Part shown: positions 48,901-55,948 of the stretch, one piece after another | How positions within the stretch are numbered: position 1 is the stretch's first letter | Layout of the letters: each line of letters begins with the position of its first letter | Origin: Microbacterium sp. AG1240 | GTDB lineage: Bacteria > Actinomycetota > Actinomycetes > Actinomycetales > Microbacteriaceae | Assembly (NCBI RefSeq): GCF_003635115.1 | Contig: NZ_RBXJ01000001.1 | Span: 434,001-498,000, forward strand | Direction of reading: 5' to 3' | Length of the DNA stretch: 64,000 bases | The notes under the pieces: generated by a model | Told to the model about the DNA's origin: nothing | Database searches by the model: none | What the model saw: only the letters and a program-made list of their open reading frames with translations | Made by a program: the position numbers and the translations under genes

Positions 48901-50450
48901 CGAAGCCGAGGCGGCCCTGGCTCGACGATCTGGCGAGCACGATCGACCTGCGCGACCTCCCGCTCGACGGAGACGCGAGGATTCCTCTCGGGCTCGCCGA
49001 CATCCCGCAGCAGCAGCTGCAGACGGCGGTCTTCTTCGAGCCCGACACCGACGGCCACATGCTGGTCTACGGCACGAGCGGGTCGGGGAAGAGCGTGGCG
49101 CTGCGCTCGATCGGCATCGCGGCGGGCGCGCGTCCCGACCTCGGTCGTGTCGCGGTGTACGGCATCGACTTCGGCACCGGGTCGCTCCGCTCGATCGAGG
49201 CCATGCCCCACGTCGGCGCGATCGTCTCGGGCGACGACGCCGAGCGCGTCCAACGTCTGCTGCGCACGGTGCGCTCGATCCTCGACGACCGCGCGCGACG
49301 GTTCTCCGCGGTCAACGCCTCGACCCTGACCGAGTACCGCGTTCTCGCCGGCAAGCCCGACGAACCGCGGATCGTCATCCTGCTCGACGGGTTCGGCACC
49401 TTCAAGCAGGACTGGGAGACGGTGTCGGCGCGCGCGCCGTACTACGCGATCTTCATGCGCGTGCTGGGCGAGGGGCGGCCGCTGGGCGTACATGTCGTCG
49501 CCACCGCCGATCGCTACGGAAGCGTCCCCACGGCCGTCAGTGCGAACGTGACCAAGCGCATCGTCCTGCGCATGGCCGATGACGGCGCGTACTCGATCCT
49601 CGGGGTTCCGAAGGACGTCCTGAACGAGCGCAGTGCCCCCGGGCGCGCCATCGTCGACGGCGTCGAGACCCAGATCGCGGTCATCGGGGGCACCACGAAC
49701 GTCGCCGAGCAGAACACCGCCGCCGAGGTCTTCGCCGAGAGCCTCCGCTCCGCCGGCGCCGTCGAGGCCGAGAACATCGGATCGCTCCCCACCGAGCTCG
49801 ACGCGGCGAGCCTGCCCGATCGGCTCGACGGACTCCCCGTGCTCGGCATCGGCGACGACACCCTGGGACCCCGGGCGTTCGAGCCCATCGGCACGTTCGT
49901 CGTCGCGGGGCCGCCGCAGAGCGGAAAGACCACGGCGCTGCGGGGCCTCGTCAGGGCCGTGGAGCGTCTCGACCCCGAGGTGGCGCTGTTTCACGTCGGC
50001 GGACGCCGCGCGGCGCTGCGTTCGTTCCGTCCCTGGACCAGGACGGCCAGCAGTCCGGAGGACGTGCGCGCTCTCGCCAAGGAGCTCAAGGACGTCGTCG
50101 TCGACGAGACCCTCACCAAGAGGCTCATGATCGTCGTGGAGAACATCACCGAGTTCAGCGACACCGATGCCGAGCGTCCGCTCAAGGAGCTGTTCCAGGC
50201 GATCAACCGCAGCGATCACTTCCTGGTCGCCGACGGCGACGTCGCCCAGCTCACCAGCGGCTTCGGTCTGATCGGCGAACTCAAGGCGGGGCGGCATGGC
50301 GTCGCGCTGCGGCCCGAGACCTACGACGGCGACTCGTTGTTCAAGGTTCCCTTCCCGAAGGTGCAGCGTCACGAGTTCCCGCCGGGTCGCGGACTGTTCG
50401 TCGAGAACGGCCGGATGGTCACCGTGCAGCTCCCGCTGGTCGCCGACTGA
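45978..50450 (+). CDS. EssC/EccC-like type VII secretion ATPase with FHA domain
   Basis: A 1,490-residue FtsK/SpoIIIE-class motor. Order: a ubiquitin/FHA-like N-terminal domain (1-90), an FHA domain (about 95-185) with SIIGRVEP, MVSKRHARV and LNSANGLVI, two membrane helices (about 240-280), then three ATPase domains. Domain 1 has Walker A GGTTGSGKSE (704) and Walker B ALVIVIDEFAAL (D811-E812), fully competent. Domain 2 has GTSGSGKSV (1032) but RIVILLDGFGTF, lacking the Glu. Domain 3 has AGPPQSGKTT (1310) but LMIVVENITEF, a degenerate Walker B. Fused domains with N-terminal FHA resemble Firmicutes EssC more than mycobacterial EccCa/Cb. It should recruit and export the WXG100-like and effector proteins encoded just downstream. 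Confidence 0.94.
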   Translation: MKIKLALRREAAAPVDVIVTADATATVEDVARSLADSSRIPASVTPTLLVAPPGEEPAQMDPTALVADAPLGSGFDAAVVAATADAYASSGATAAVMQILSGAEAGRVVPLAHGTSIIGRVEPAHVVLRDPMVSKRHARVEVDKEIEVIDLNSANGLVIDGGLVSRVRVRPGQIITIGGTDVRFVRTANEGDAEEARIFEQGGSLLFNRSPRVEKRYAGREHRHPIIPAEADPRIFPWPMVAAPVLLGLALFAVTQRPTSLLIVFMAPLMMLGNFIGQRTQQGKKLRLEIDTFETQIDELEDSLLAEEVVERERRREEAPPTATVFEQSMKLGPLMWTRRPEHWNFLSVRLGSGTGRSRNTVQEASDQRGIAEYSDRVNALRSRFEHISDVPLVELLPSAGAIGIAGGRGEVADVLRGIGVQLFGLHAPNEVITAAIVDPAWTPDVEWMKWLPHTTSPQSPFAEIALADSPSAATVLLNALEGAVLERLTGSTEPRGPLAPQDTSMELGKSVGERAHSPAKGGDVSLILIATNDAPVDRARLTQLIERGPDAGVFTIFVAPTVESLPAACRTFIDVSNGLDDAVVGWVRAGERAENVSVEGVSREYAEHFAKRLAPVVDSSSVAPDSSDLPNSVSLLRIIGADRAAETSAVIERWRQNNSIIDRSRTPRPRLKRAGTLKAFMGQGSPDAMSLDLRTQGPHALVGGTTGSGKSEFLQTWVLGMAAEYSPDRVTFLYVDYKGGSAFADCVDLPHTVGLVTDLSPHLVRRALTSLRAELHHREHLFNRKKAKDLLELEKRQDPETPPALVIVIDEFAALATEVPEFVDGVVDIAQRGRSLGIHLIMATQRPAGVIKDNLRANTNLRVALRMADASDSNDVVGDAVASTFDPSIPGRGIAKTGPGRLVPFQAAYAGGWTTEEPNRAQVRVAELRFGSVTLWESEHDDDGSDAHDEDLGPNDQKRLVANLVAASEEAGLPKPRRPWLDDLASTIDLRDLPLDGDARIPLGLADIPQQQLQTAVFFEPDTDGHMLVYGTSGSGKSVALRSIGIAAGARPDLGRVAVYGIDFGTGSLRSIEAMPHVGAIVSGDDAERVQRLLRTVRSILDDRARRFSAVNASTLTEYRVLAGKPDEPRIVILLDGFGTFKQDWETVSARAPYYAIFMRVLGEGRPLGVHVVATADRYGSVPTAVSANVTKRIVLRMADDGAYSILGVPKDVLNERSAPGRAIVDGVETQIAVIGGTTNVAEQNTAAEVFAESLRSAGAVEAENIGSLPTELDAASLPDRLDGLPVLGIGDDTLGPRAFEPIGTFVVAGPPQSGKTTALRGLVRAVERLDPEVALFHVGGRRAALRSFRPWTRTASSPEDVRALAKELKDVVVDETLTKRLMIVVENITEFSDTDAERPLKELFQAINRSDHFLVADGDVAQLTSGFGLIGELKAGRHGVALRPETYDGDSLFKVPFPKVQRHEFPPGRGLFVENGRMVTVQLPLVAD

Positions 50451-50513
50451 AGCGCGTTACCACAACCCCTCGGCCGTCCGGAAGGTCTGTCCTGGGCCGC
50501 GCGGAGGTTCGGT

Positions 50514-50519
50514 TAGGGT
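50514..50519 (+). promoter_or_regulatory. Possible -10 box of WXG100 gene
   Basis: TAGGGT in the 117-base gap after the ATPase gene. It would allow the small secreted protein to be made in excess of the motor. No good -35 box is visible. Confidence 0.4.
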
Positions 50520-50567
50520 GGTGGTCGTTCGGGGGTTCCGGCCCCTTCTTCCTCAACGAAAAGGTGC

Positions 50568-50858
50568 ATGATGGCGGATTTCAAAGCGTCCTACGGCGAG
50601 ATGGAGTCGATGTCGGGAAAGCTCGAGTCGGGCCGTGAAGAGATCGGCGATGTGCTTCGTCGCCTGAAGGACGACGTCGACCGGCTCCTGGGCGACGACT
50701 TCAAGACGCAGCACGCTTCCGGCAAGTTCGGCGAGGGTTACACCGAGCTGACGACCGGCCTGGAGAAGGCCATCGAGGGCATCTCCGACATGGGCGAGTC
50801 GCTGCGCAAGATGATGCAGGCGATCAAGGACACCGACCAGGCGCTCGCGGGCAACTGA
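50568..50858 (+). CDS. WXG100-family protein lacking a canonical WxG
   Basis: A 96-residue helical hairpin protein of Esx size and shape: helix 1 (FKASYGEMESMSGKLESGRE to about residue 40), a turn, then helix 2 (TELTTGLEKAIEGISDMGES and on). At the turn, where W-x-G is expected, the sequence is DDFKTQHASGKFGEGY, so Phe stands for Trp and Thr for Gly, while the following Ala and Phe of the family pattern are kept. It lies directly after the secretion ATPase and is probably exported by it. The start could be either of two adjacent ATGs (50568, 50571) after AAAAGGTGC. A 13-bp-arm hairpin follows the stop. Confidence 0.88.
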   Translation: MMADFKASYGEMESMSGKLESGREEIGDVLRRLKDDVDRLLGDDFKTQHASGKFGEGYTELTTGLEKAIEGISDMGESLRKMMQAIKDTDQALAGN

Positions 50859-50862
50859 CGCA

Positions 50863-50908
50863 CTTTCACCCCGGGCCGTCCTCTGCGAGGAACGACCCGG
50901 GGTGAAAG
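50863..50908 (+). terminator. Strong hairpin after WXG100 gene
   Basis: Perfect arms ctttcaccccggg and cccggggtgaaag (13 bases) around 20 bases. There is no T-run. It may partly end transcription or protect the short upstream mRNA, giving more WXG100 protein than downstream products. Confidence 0.6.
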
Positions 50909-50950
50909 CCGTGTGCGCGACGGTTCCGGCGACGACGAAGAGGAGACCGC

Positions 50951-51247
50951 ATGGCCAACGACGGGATGGATGTCGATCTCGGTGATCTCGAGCTGATGGT
51001 GAGCCGCCTGGATTCGTTCAAGACCGAGTTCGCCGATCTCGGGAAAAACACCGACACGGTGGCGGATGCTGTGGGACGACCCTCCGGGCGGTCGGAACTG
51101 CGCGGCAAGGTCGAGGAGTTCCAGGGCGGATGGGACGGCAACCGCGAGCAGCTGTCGGAAGATCTCGACACGGTTTATCAGCACTTGAAGGACTTCGTCG
51201 ACACGATCGGCGAACTCGATGTGGAATTGGCGAGTGACCCCGAATGA
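50951..51247 (+). CDS. Small helical T7SS-associated protein with displaced WDG motif
   Basis: A 98-residue acidic, all-helical protein: a helix to about residue 42, a turn RPSGRSELRG, then EEFQGGWDGNREQLSEDL and a long last helix. A W-D-G triplet sits at 61-63, later than the usual position near 40-45. The size and its ATGA overlap with the candidate effector gene suggest a dedicated partner (compare LXG-associated Lap proteins). The ATG follows AAGAGGAGACCGC. It could also be a divergent WXG100 protein that dimerises with the 50568 product. Confidence 0.75.
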   Translation: MANDGMDVDLGDLELMVSRLDSFKTEFADLGKNTDTVADAVGRPSGRSELRGKVEEFQGGWDGNREQLSEDLDTVYQHLKDFVDTIGELDVELASDPE

Positions 51248-52614
51248 CCTACTCACCGAATCGCGGCTATCGGCTCGAGGAGCTCGAGGGCGACCCCTAC
51301 GACATCGAGACCGCCGGGAACGAGTACACGCGCATGGGCGAGCGCATGCAGTGGACCTCCGATGAGCTCGAGAAGCTCTCGTCCGAGACGCGCTACAAGG
51401 CCGAGGGGCTCGACGCAATCCGCGAGCAGGCGGGCGAGCTGGCCGATCAGCTGACCAAGGTCGCCGATCGCTACACGAGCTCCGGCCCGGTCCTCGTCAC
51501 GTACGCCGCCGCGCTCCGCGACGCGCGCACGCGCACCGTCAATCCACTCGTGGACGACATCTTCGCCGCGATCACGGCGCGCAACGAAGCCGTCGCCGCC
51601 CGCGAGGAGGCCGAGAGCACCGCGGACGACCTCCGCAACCCCTGGCCGTGGCAGGACGAAGCCACCGACGCACAGCTCGCCACCGCCGACCAGGCCGCCT
51701 CGAGCGCCGGAAGCGCGGCGAGCAGTGCCGAGACCGAACTCGAGGGTCTCTGGGAGTCCTTCGAGTCGGGCTACTCGGTGTGGGAAGAGGCCTACGAGAA
51801 GGCCGTCAACGATCTGGAGTCCGCGTACAGCGCATCGGGCATCGACGACAACCCGTGGGAGGACGCCTTCGACTTCATCGCCCAGGCGCTGACCGTGATC
51901 GGCACGATCGCCGTCGTCGTGGCGATCTTCGTCGCCGCTCCCATCGCTGCGGTGCTGCTCGTCATCGCCACCGTGGCGGCCATCGCCACCCTGGCCATCC
52001 ACGTCGGCATGATGCTCGCCGGCTCCAAACGCGTGACGATGGGCGACCTGATCTTCGACACCATCGCGGTGATCCCCTTCGCCGGAGGCGTCGTCAAGGC
52101 CATGCGCGGCGGATCGGGGTTCTTCCGCGCACTCGGGCCCGCAGCCGGTCTCGGCACCGCGTCGCGCACCACGATCACGGCGGGCCGCAACGCCGTCGAA
52201 GACGGCGTGCGCACGATCCTCGGCTGGGGCGGCTCGGGCGGGGGACAGGCCGCTCGCCGGGCCGCTGCCGGGGGGATCGCGGACGACTTCCTGCGCACCT
52301 CCGTCGGCAACTGGGGTCAGGGCGCCTGGAACGCCATCCGATCCGGTGGTGGTCGTCTCGACGGCCAGGCGCTGAGCATGTCGGAGAACATCCTGAACGC
52401 CTGGCCGCGCCCGGGTGGCGTGCCGCGCGTCGCGGCGAACAACTGGCTCGCCGGCGTCGGGGCCCCCGGTGGGTTCATGCAGGGGACCAACGTGGTGAAC
52501 TTCTTCAACGGCATCGAGCAGTCGGTGAGCACCGGTGTGGGTGTGTTCGGCGGCCCCGACATCCCGACCGTCGCCGACATCCCCGGTCTCGACTTCAACC
52601 CCTTGGCGAGGTGA
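51244..52614 (+). CDS. Candidate type VII-secreted effector with internal hydrophobic region
   Basis: A 456-residue protein. Residues 1-200 are helical and acidic, like T7SS secretion-signal/WXG-like domains (ELEGDPYDIETAGNEYTRMG; TSDELEKLSSETRYKAEGL). Residues 205-260 are two hydrophobic stretches (ALTVIGTIAVVVAIFVAAPI; VLLVIATVAAIATLAIHVGM), and a third, weaker one lies near 275. The C-terminal 180 residues are Gly/Ala-rich with NWGQGAWNAIRS, NNWLAGVGAPGG and ending PTVADIPGLDFNPLAR; I recognise no toxin fold. The layout (helical signal, membrane segment, unknown tip) recalls LXG-type polymorphic toxins. Its start overlaps the preceding small gene. Confidence 0.7.
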   Translation: MTYSPNRGYRLEELEGDPYDIETAGNEYTRMGERMQWTSDELEKLSSETRYKAEGLDAIREQAGELADQLTKVADRYTSSGPVLVTYAAALRDARTRTVNPLVDDIFAAITARNEAVAAREEAESTADDLRNPWPWQDEATDAQLATADQAASSAGSAASSAETELEGLWESFESGYSVWEEAYEKAVNDLESAYSASGIDDNPWEDAFDFIAQALTVIGTIAVVVAIFVAAPIAAVLLVIATVAAIATLAIHVGMMLAGSKRVTMGDLIFDTIAVIPFAGGVVKAMRGGSGFFRALGPAAGLGTASRTTITAGRNAVEDGVRTILGWGGSGGGQAARRAAAGGIADDFLRTSVGNWGQGAWNAIRSGGGRLDGQALSMSENILNAWPRPGGVPRVAANNWLAGVGAPGGFMQGTNVVNFFNGIEQSVSTGVGVFGGPDIPTVADIPGLDFNPLAR

Positions 52615-52615
52615 C

Positions 52616-53455
52616 GTGTCCGACCTGACCACGGGCGTCGGCGCCGAGCTGAAGAATCGCATCCCGGAACTGCGCAGCCGCAAGCGCCTGGACGCCGTCG
52701 TCGAGGCGTCGCGAGCCGCCGTCCTCGTGGCGGTGCCGCGCCTTCGCGGCGAACACGACAACGTCGTTCGTCGAGCGGACGCGACGCCCGCACGACCGTC
52801 GCGTCCGACGTGGGGCATCCGCGACACCGTGACCGTCGTCGCCCTCCTCCTGGGTCTCCTCGCGGCCGGCCTCGTTCTGCCGTCTCCGCGCAACGGCCGC
52901 CCCGCCCTCGGCGTCGACACCGCCGCACTCTGGGTCGGTCTGTGCGCGGTCGCCGCGTTCGCGATCTTCGTCGCGTTGGAACGGGGCCGACGCGACACCC
53001 TTCTCCTCGGCGCCCACACGAGGGGCGCCTGGCGGCTGTACATCGTGCTCGCCGTGGTGTGGGCCGCGGTGTTCGTCTACATGTCGCTCAACTGGGACGA
53101 CGTCGACCGTTTCGAGCCCCAGCTCCCTATCGCCGGTCTCGTCCTGCTCGGGCTGTCGGTCGTGGGTATGGCGGGGCTCGCGGTCGTGGCGCGTCGCCGC
53201 GACCGTATCGCGCTGCTCGACCCCGCCGTCGCGGCGAAGGACGAGTGGGGGGTCAGCGTCGGCGACGGCGACCCCGTCGACGAGTGGTGGGCCTCCCTGC
53301 CCACGAAACTCGCCGCCGCCGAGCGGTCGGTCGCCGACCGCTCCTACGGCACCACGATCGACGTGCTGGAGCGCGAGGGCATCATCCGCGCCGGCGACGC
53401 ACGACGCCTCCGGCGGAAGAACCCGTCGGTGGTCTGGAGAGGAGACGCGGGATGA
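52616..53455 (+). CDS. Four-helix membrane protein after candidate effector (possible immunity or accessory)
   Basis: A 279-residue protein. An N-terminal charged region of about 60 residues precedes four membrane helices (TVVALLLGLLAAGLVL; ALWVGLCAVAAFAIFVAL; YIVLAVVWAAVFVYMSL; IAGLVLLGLSVVGMAGLAVV). The C-terminal 85 residues are cytoplasmic, with DEWWASLPTKLAAAERSVAD and LEREGIIRAGDARRLRRKNP. The GTG starts one base after the effector stop, which implies linked function. Immunity to a membrane-active effector is one option; a secretion accessory protein is another. Confidence 0.7.
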   Translation: MSDLTTGVGAELKNRIPELRSRKRLDAVVEASRAAVLVAVPRLRGEHDNVVRRADATPARPSRPTWGIRDTVTVVALLLGLLAAGLVLPSPRNGRPALGVDTAALWVGLCAVAAFAIFVALERGRRDTLLLGAHTRGAWRLYIVLAVVWAAVFVYMSLNWDDVDRFEPQLPIAGLVLLGLSVVGMAGLAVVARRRDRIALLDPAVAAKDEWGVSVGDGDPVDEWWASLPTKLAAAERSVADRSYGTTIDVLEREGIIRAGDARRLRRKNPSVVWRGDAG

Positions 53456-54045
53456 GCGCCGCAGAGGTGATCTTCGACACCGACCGCTGGATCCGCGTGC
53501 CCCTGGACTACGCCGACACGCCGTGGCGCGATGCCGAGGAATGGGCCGACTGGCTCGCCGAGTCCGCCACGAGCGGCCGGCCCGATGCCGACACCGTCGC
53601 GCCCCTCGTGCGCTCCGGCGCGCGTGCGGTCGCGCTGTTCCCCGCCCCCCACGTGTGGGCGCGCTTCTGGCACTATCCGATCGCATCGATCCCGACCGGA
53701 TTCGTCGACATCTACGTCCAGAGTCGCGAACCCGACGGCACGCACGCGCAGGACCTGCTCCCCGATGCGGGGTTCACCGCGCTCGACCCGGTCGTGGAGG
53801 TCTTCACGATCGACGGGTTCACGTCTGCGGCACGCCGCCACAGCCTCCCGCTCGTGCTGCGCTCGGAGGACGACGCCGAGCCCGCGGTGCTGCCCCGGCT
53901 GGAGTGGCTGGGTGTGACGCCCGAGTGGGTCTGCTACCTCGTCACGAACGATCACGACCCCGCGGCGATCGCCGACAGGGAAGCCGACGTCGAGGCGCTG
54001 TTCCGCAGTATGGCGGAGCCCCGCGAACGAGAGACGGATCGATGA
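53452..54045 (+). CDS. Hypothetical protein in T7SS operon
   Basis: A 197-residue acidic soluble protein, not recognised. Mixed alpha/beta with FDTDRWIRVPLDY, a Trp-rich APHVWARFWHYPIASIP segment, FVDIYVQSREP and LEWLGVTPEWVCYLVTNDHD. The ATG overlaps the upstream stop and its own stop overlaps the next ATG, so it is part of the operon. An EspG-like chaperone role is conceivable from position only. Confidence 0.65.
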   Translation: MSAAEVIFDTDRWIRVPLDYADTPWRDAEEWADWLAESATSGRPDADTVAPLVRSGARAVALFPAPHVWARFWHYPIASIPTGFVDIYVQSREPDGTHAQDLLPDAGFTALDPVVEVFTIDGFTSAARRHSLPLVLRSEDDAEPAVLPRLEWLGVTPEWVCYLVTNDHDPAAIADREADVEALFRSMAEPRERETDR

Positions 54046-54695
54046 CATTGCGCGAAGAACTCATCGGCCGCCGAGCGGCTCCGCCCCGGCCCGCGCCCTA
54101 TCGTCTGCTGGCGCCCTCGGGGTGGCGGCGGGTTCCCGCCGAGGTCCTGACCGACGTGTTCGGCGAGACGGCCGTCGAGCGCTTCAAGGAAGCCGGTCGG
54201 CCGGATCTCGTCCTGCAGATGCGGGGGATGCTGTCGCAGCTGCGGCGATCCCTGCGGTCGACCCATGTGTTCGAGGCCTACCTCCCGCCGACCCTCGACG
54301 GCGATCCGCAGCCGGCCGTGCTCACGGCGGCACCGTTCGTCCGACCCGGCGACGTGTCGTGGGCAGACGCGGTCGGTCGCGCCGCGCGGGGCGCGGAGGT
54401 CGTGCAGCCGGACTTCACCGCGACCTCGATGTGGCGGTGGGCGAACGATCACAGCGACCGGCGCGCTACCGACGAGCCCGCCATCCGCACGCGTGCGCAG
54501 CACTACGTCGTCCCGGTCGGCGTCGATGCCGCCGAACGCCGCGGGCTCCATTTCGTGCACACCGTACTGGCCGCCGACGACACGCAACCCGCGCCGTCGG
54601 ACGACGTGATCACGCCGACCAGGCTCACCGAGCTGCTCCTCGAGACGGGCGACGTCATCATGAGCACGTTCCGGTGGGTCGACGTCGAAGCCTGA
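54042..54695 (+). CDS. Hypothetical protein, last gene of T7SS operon
   Basis: A 217-residue soluble protein, not recognised. A basic N-terminus (LREELIGRRAAPPRPAPYRL) leads to a helical part (LVLQMRGMLSQLRRSLRS) and an alpha/beta part (FEAYLPPTLDG, SMWRWANDHSDRR, RTRAQHYVVPVGVDAAERRG). It starts within the previous stop. No terminator is seen before the rpsL promoter 44 bases after its stop. Confidence 0.65.
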   Translation: MTLREELIGRRAAPPRPAPYRLLAPSGWRRVPAEVLTDVFGETAVERFKEAGRPDLVLQMRGMLSQLRRSLRSTHVFEAYLPPTLDGDPQPAVLTAAPFVRPGDVSWADAVGRAARGAEVVQPDFTATSMWRWANDHSDRRATDEPAIRTRAQHYVVPVGVDAAERRGLHFVHTVLAADDTQPAPSDDVITPTRLTELLLETGDVIMSTFRWVDVEA

Positions 54696-54738
54696 CACCG
54701 ACTCCGCCGCCCCGACCGCGCGCAGCATCCGCCCTCGT

Positions 54739-54767
54739 TTGCCCGTACCCTGCTCGGGGCGTATGAT
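54739..54767 (+). promoter_or_regulatory. Promoter of the str operon, with long leader to rpsL
   Basis: TTGCCC (54739-54744), a 17-base spacer and TATGAT (54762-54767) make a good vegetative promoter. The transcript would carry about 240 bases before the rpsL GTG. I see no supported gene in the leader (54774-55012), only short complementary segments; it may hold the r-protein feedback or attenuation site. Confidence 0.75.
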
Positions 54768-55012
54768 GGGGCGGGTGTGCGCTCACGCGCGCCCTGCGTC
54801 GTGCCCCCGGTGTCTCGCAGGAGCGATGGTCGCACCATCTCAGGGATGGGCCTGCGAACAGGTCACCCCCACGGCATATCCACCACGAGAAGCGTCAGAT
54901 CATTCTGCCGCTCGGTGGGTCTATGTGAGCCCGCACCGTCATGAATCGAAAGATCCGGATGCTGCGGGGGAGACACACCCGCTGTCACCGTGCAGCACAA
55001 CAAGGAGAGAAC

Positions 55013-55381
55013 GTGCCAACTATTCAGCAGTTGGTTCGCAAGGGACGCTCGCCGAAGGTCACCAAGACCAAGGCTCCCGCCCTGAAGTCGAACCCCCAGC
55101 AGGCCGGTGTCTGCACCCGCGTCTACACGACGACCCCGAAGAAGCCGAACTCGGCCATGCGCAAGGTCGCCCGTGTGAAGCTCCGCAACGGCACCGAGGT
55201 CACCGCCTACATCCCCGGCGAGGGCCACAACCTGCAGGAGCACTCGCTCGTGCTCGTCCGCGGCGGTCGTGTCAAAGACCTCCCCGGTGTCCGTTACAAG
55301 ATCGTCCGCGGTGCGCTCGACACCCAGGCCGTCAAGAACCGTAAGCAGGCTCGCAGCCGCTACGGTGCGAAGAAGGGCTGA
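55013..55381 (+). CDS. rpsL: 30S ribosomal protein S12
   Basis: A 122-residue S12. It begins [20 protein letters not shown]; the decoding-centre segments [19 protein letters not shown] and [16 protein letters not shown] are intact. The lysines of TTTPKKPN and GRVKDLPG that change in streptomycin-resistant mutants are wild type. GTG start after AAGGAGAGAAC. First gene of the str operon; rpsG begins five bases after its stop. Confidence 0.99.
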   Translation: MPTIQQLVRKGRSPKVTKTKAPALKSNPQQAGVCTRVYTTTPKKPNSAMRKVARVKLRNGTEVTAYIPGEGHNLQEHSLVLVRGGRVKDLPGVRYKIVRGALDTQAVKNRKQARSRYGAKKG

Positions 55382-55386
55382 GTCAG

Positions 55387-55857
55387 ATGCCTCGTAAAGG
55401 TCCCGTCACCAAGCGCCCGGTCGTCAACGACCCGGTCTACGGTGCTCCGATCGTCAGCCAGCTGGTCAACAAGATCCTCGTCGACGGCAAGAAGTCGATC
55501 GCGGAATCGATCGTCTACACCGCTCTGAAGGGCGTCGAGGCGAAGAACAGCCAGGACGCCGTCGCCACCCTCAAGAAGGCGCTCGACAACGTGCGCCCCA
55601 CCCTCGAGGTCAAGAGCCGCCGCGTCGGTGGCTCCACCTACCAGGTGCCGATCGAAGTGAAGCCCCACCGTGCGAACACGCTGGCCCTGCGCTGGCTCGT
55701 GAGCTACGCGAAGGCCCGCCGCGAGAAGACCATGATCGAGCGTCTGCAGAACGAGATCCTCGACGCCTCGAACGGCCTCGGTGCCGCGGTCAAGCGCCGC
55801 GAAGACACCCACAAGATGGCCGAGTCGAACCGCGCCTTCGCGCACTACCGCTGGTAA
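55387..55857 (+). CDS. rpsG: 30S ribosomal protein S7
   Basis: A 156-residue S7, the primary 16S rRNA 3'-domain assembly protein. It begins [20 protein letters not shown] and contains [37 protein letters not shown] and ends [10 protein letters not shown], all typical. It is followed by a hairpin and fusA. Confidence 0.99.
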   Translation: MPRKGPVTKRPVVNDPVYGAPIVSQLVNKILVDGKKSIAESIVYTALKGVEAKNSQDAVATLKKALDNVRPTLEVKSRRVGGSTYQVPIEVKPHRANTLALRWLVSYAKARREKTMIERLQNEILDASNGLGAAVKRREDTHKMAESNRAFAHYRW

Positions 55858-55867
55858 TACGCCTGAA

Positions 55868-55914
55868 CGTCGACCTCCGGGTCCCGAGCCTGTCGAAGGG
55901 CCCGGAGGTCGACG
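55868..55914 (+). repeat. Hairpin between rpsG and fusA with cctgtcgaaggg loop
   Basis: Perfect 14-base arms cgtcgacctccggg and cccggaggtcgacg. The loop contains cccgagcctgtcgaaggg, close to a short TTCGACAGGCTC sequence that I recall as a repeated intergenic motif in many bacterial genomes. There is no T-run. It may adjust the ratio of S7 to EF-G. Confidence 0.7.
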
Positions 55915-55948
55915 GAATGTCCCTCTCCACAAGTTAGGAACCCCGCCC

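Noticed and set aside
45729..50372. A minus-strand open frame of about 1,550 codons opposite the T7SS ATPase gene
   Set aside because: Antisense shadow of a gene with clear Walker and FHA motifs; low-complexity translation.
54739..55012. Short plus-strand open frames in the rpsL leader
   Set aside because: They overlap the promoter, or extend rpsL upstream of its GTG with sequence unlike S12; the AAGGAG site fixes the rpsL start.
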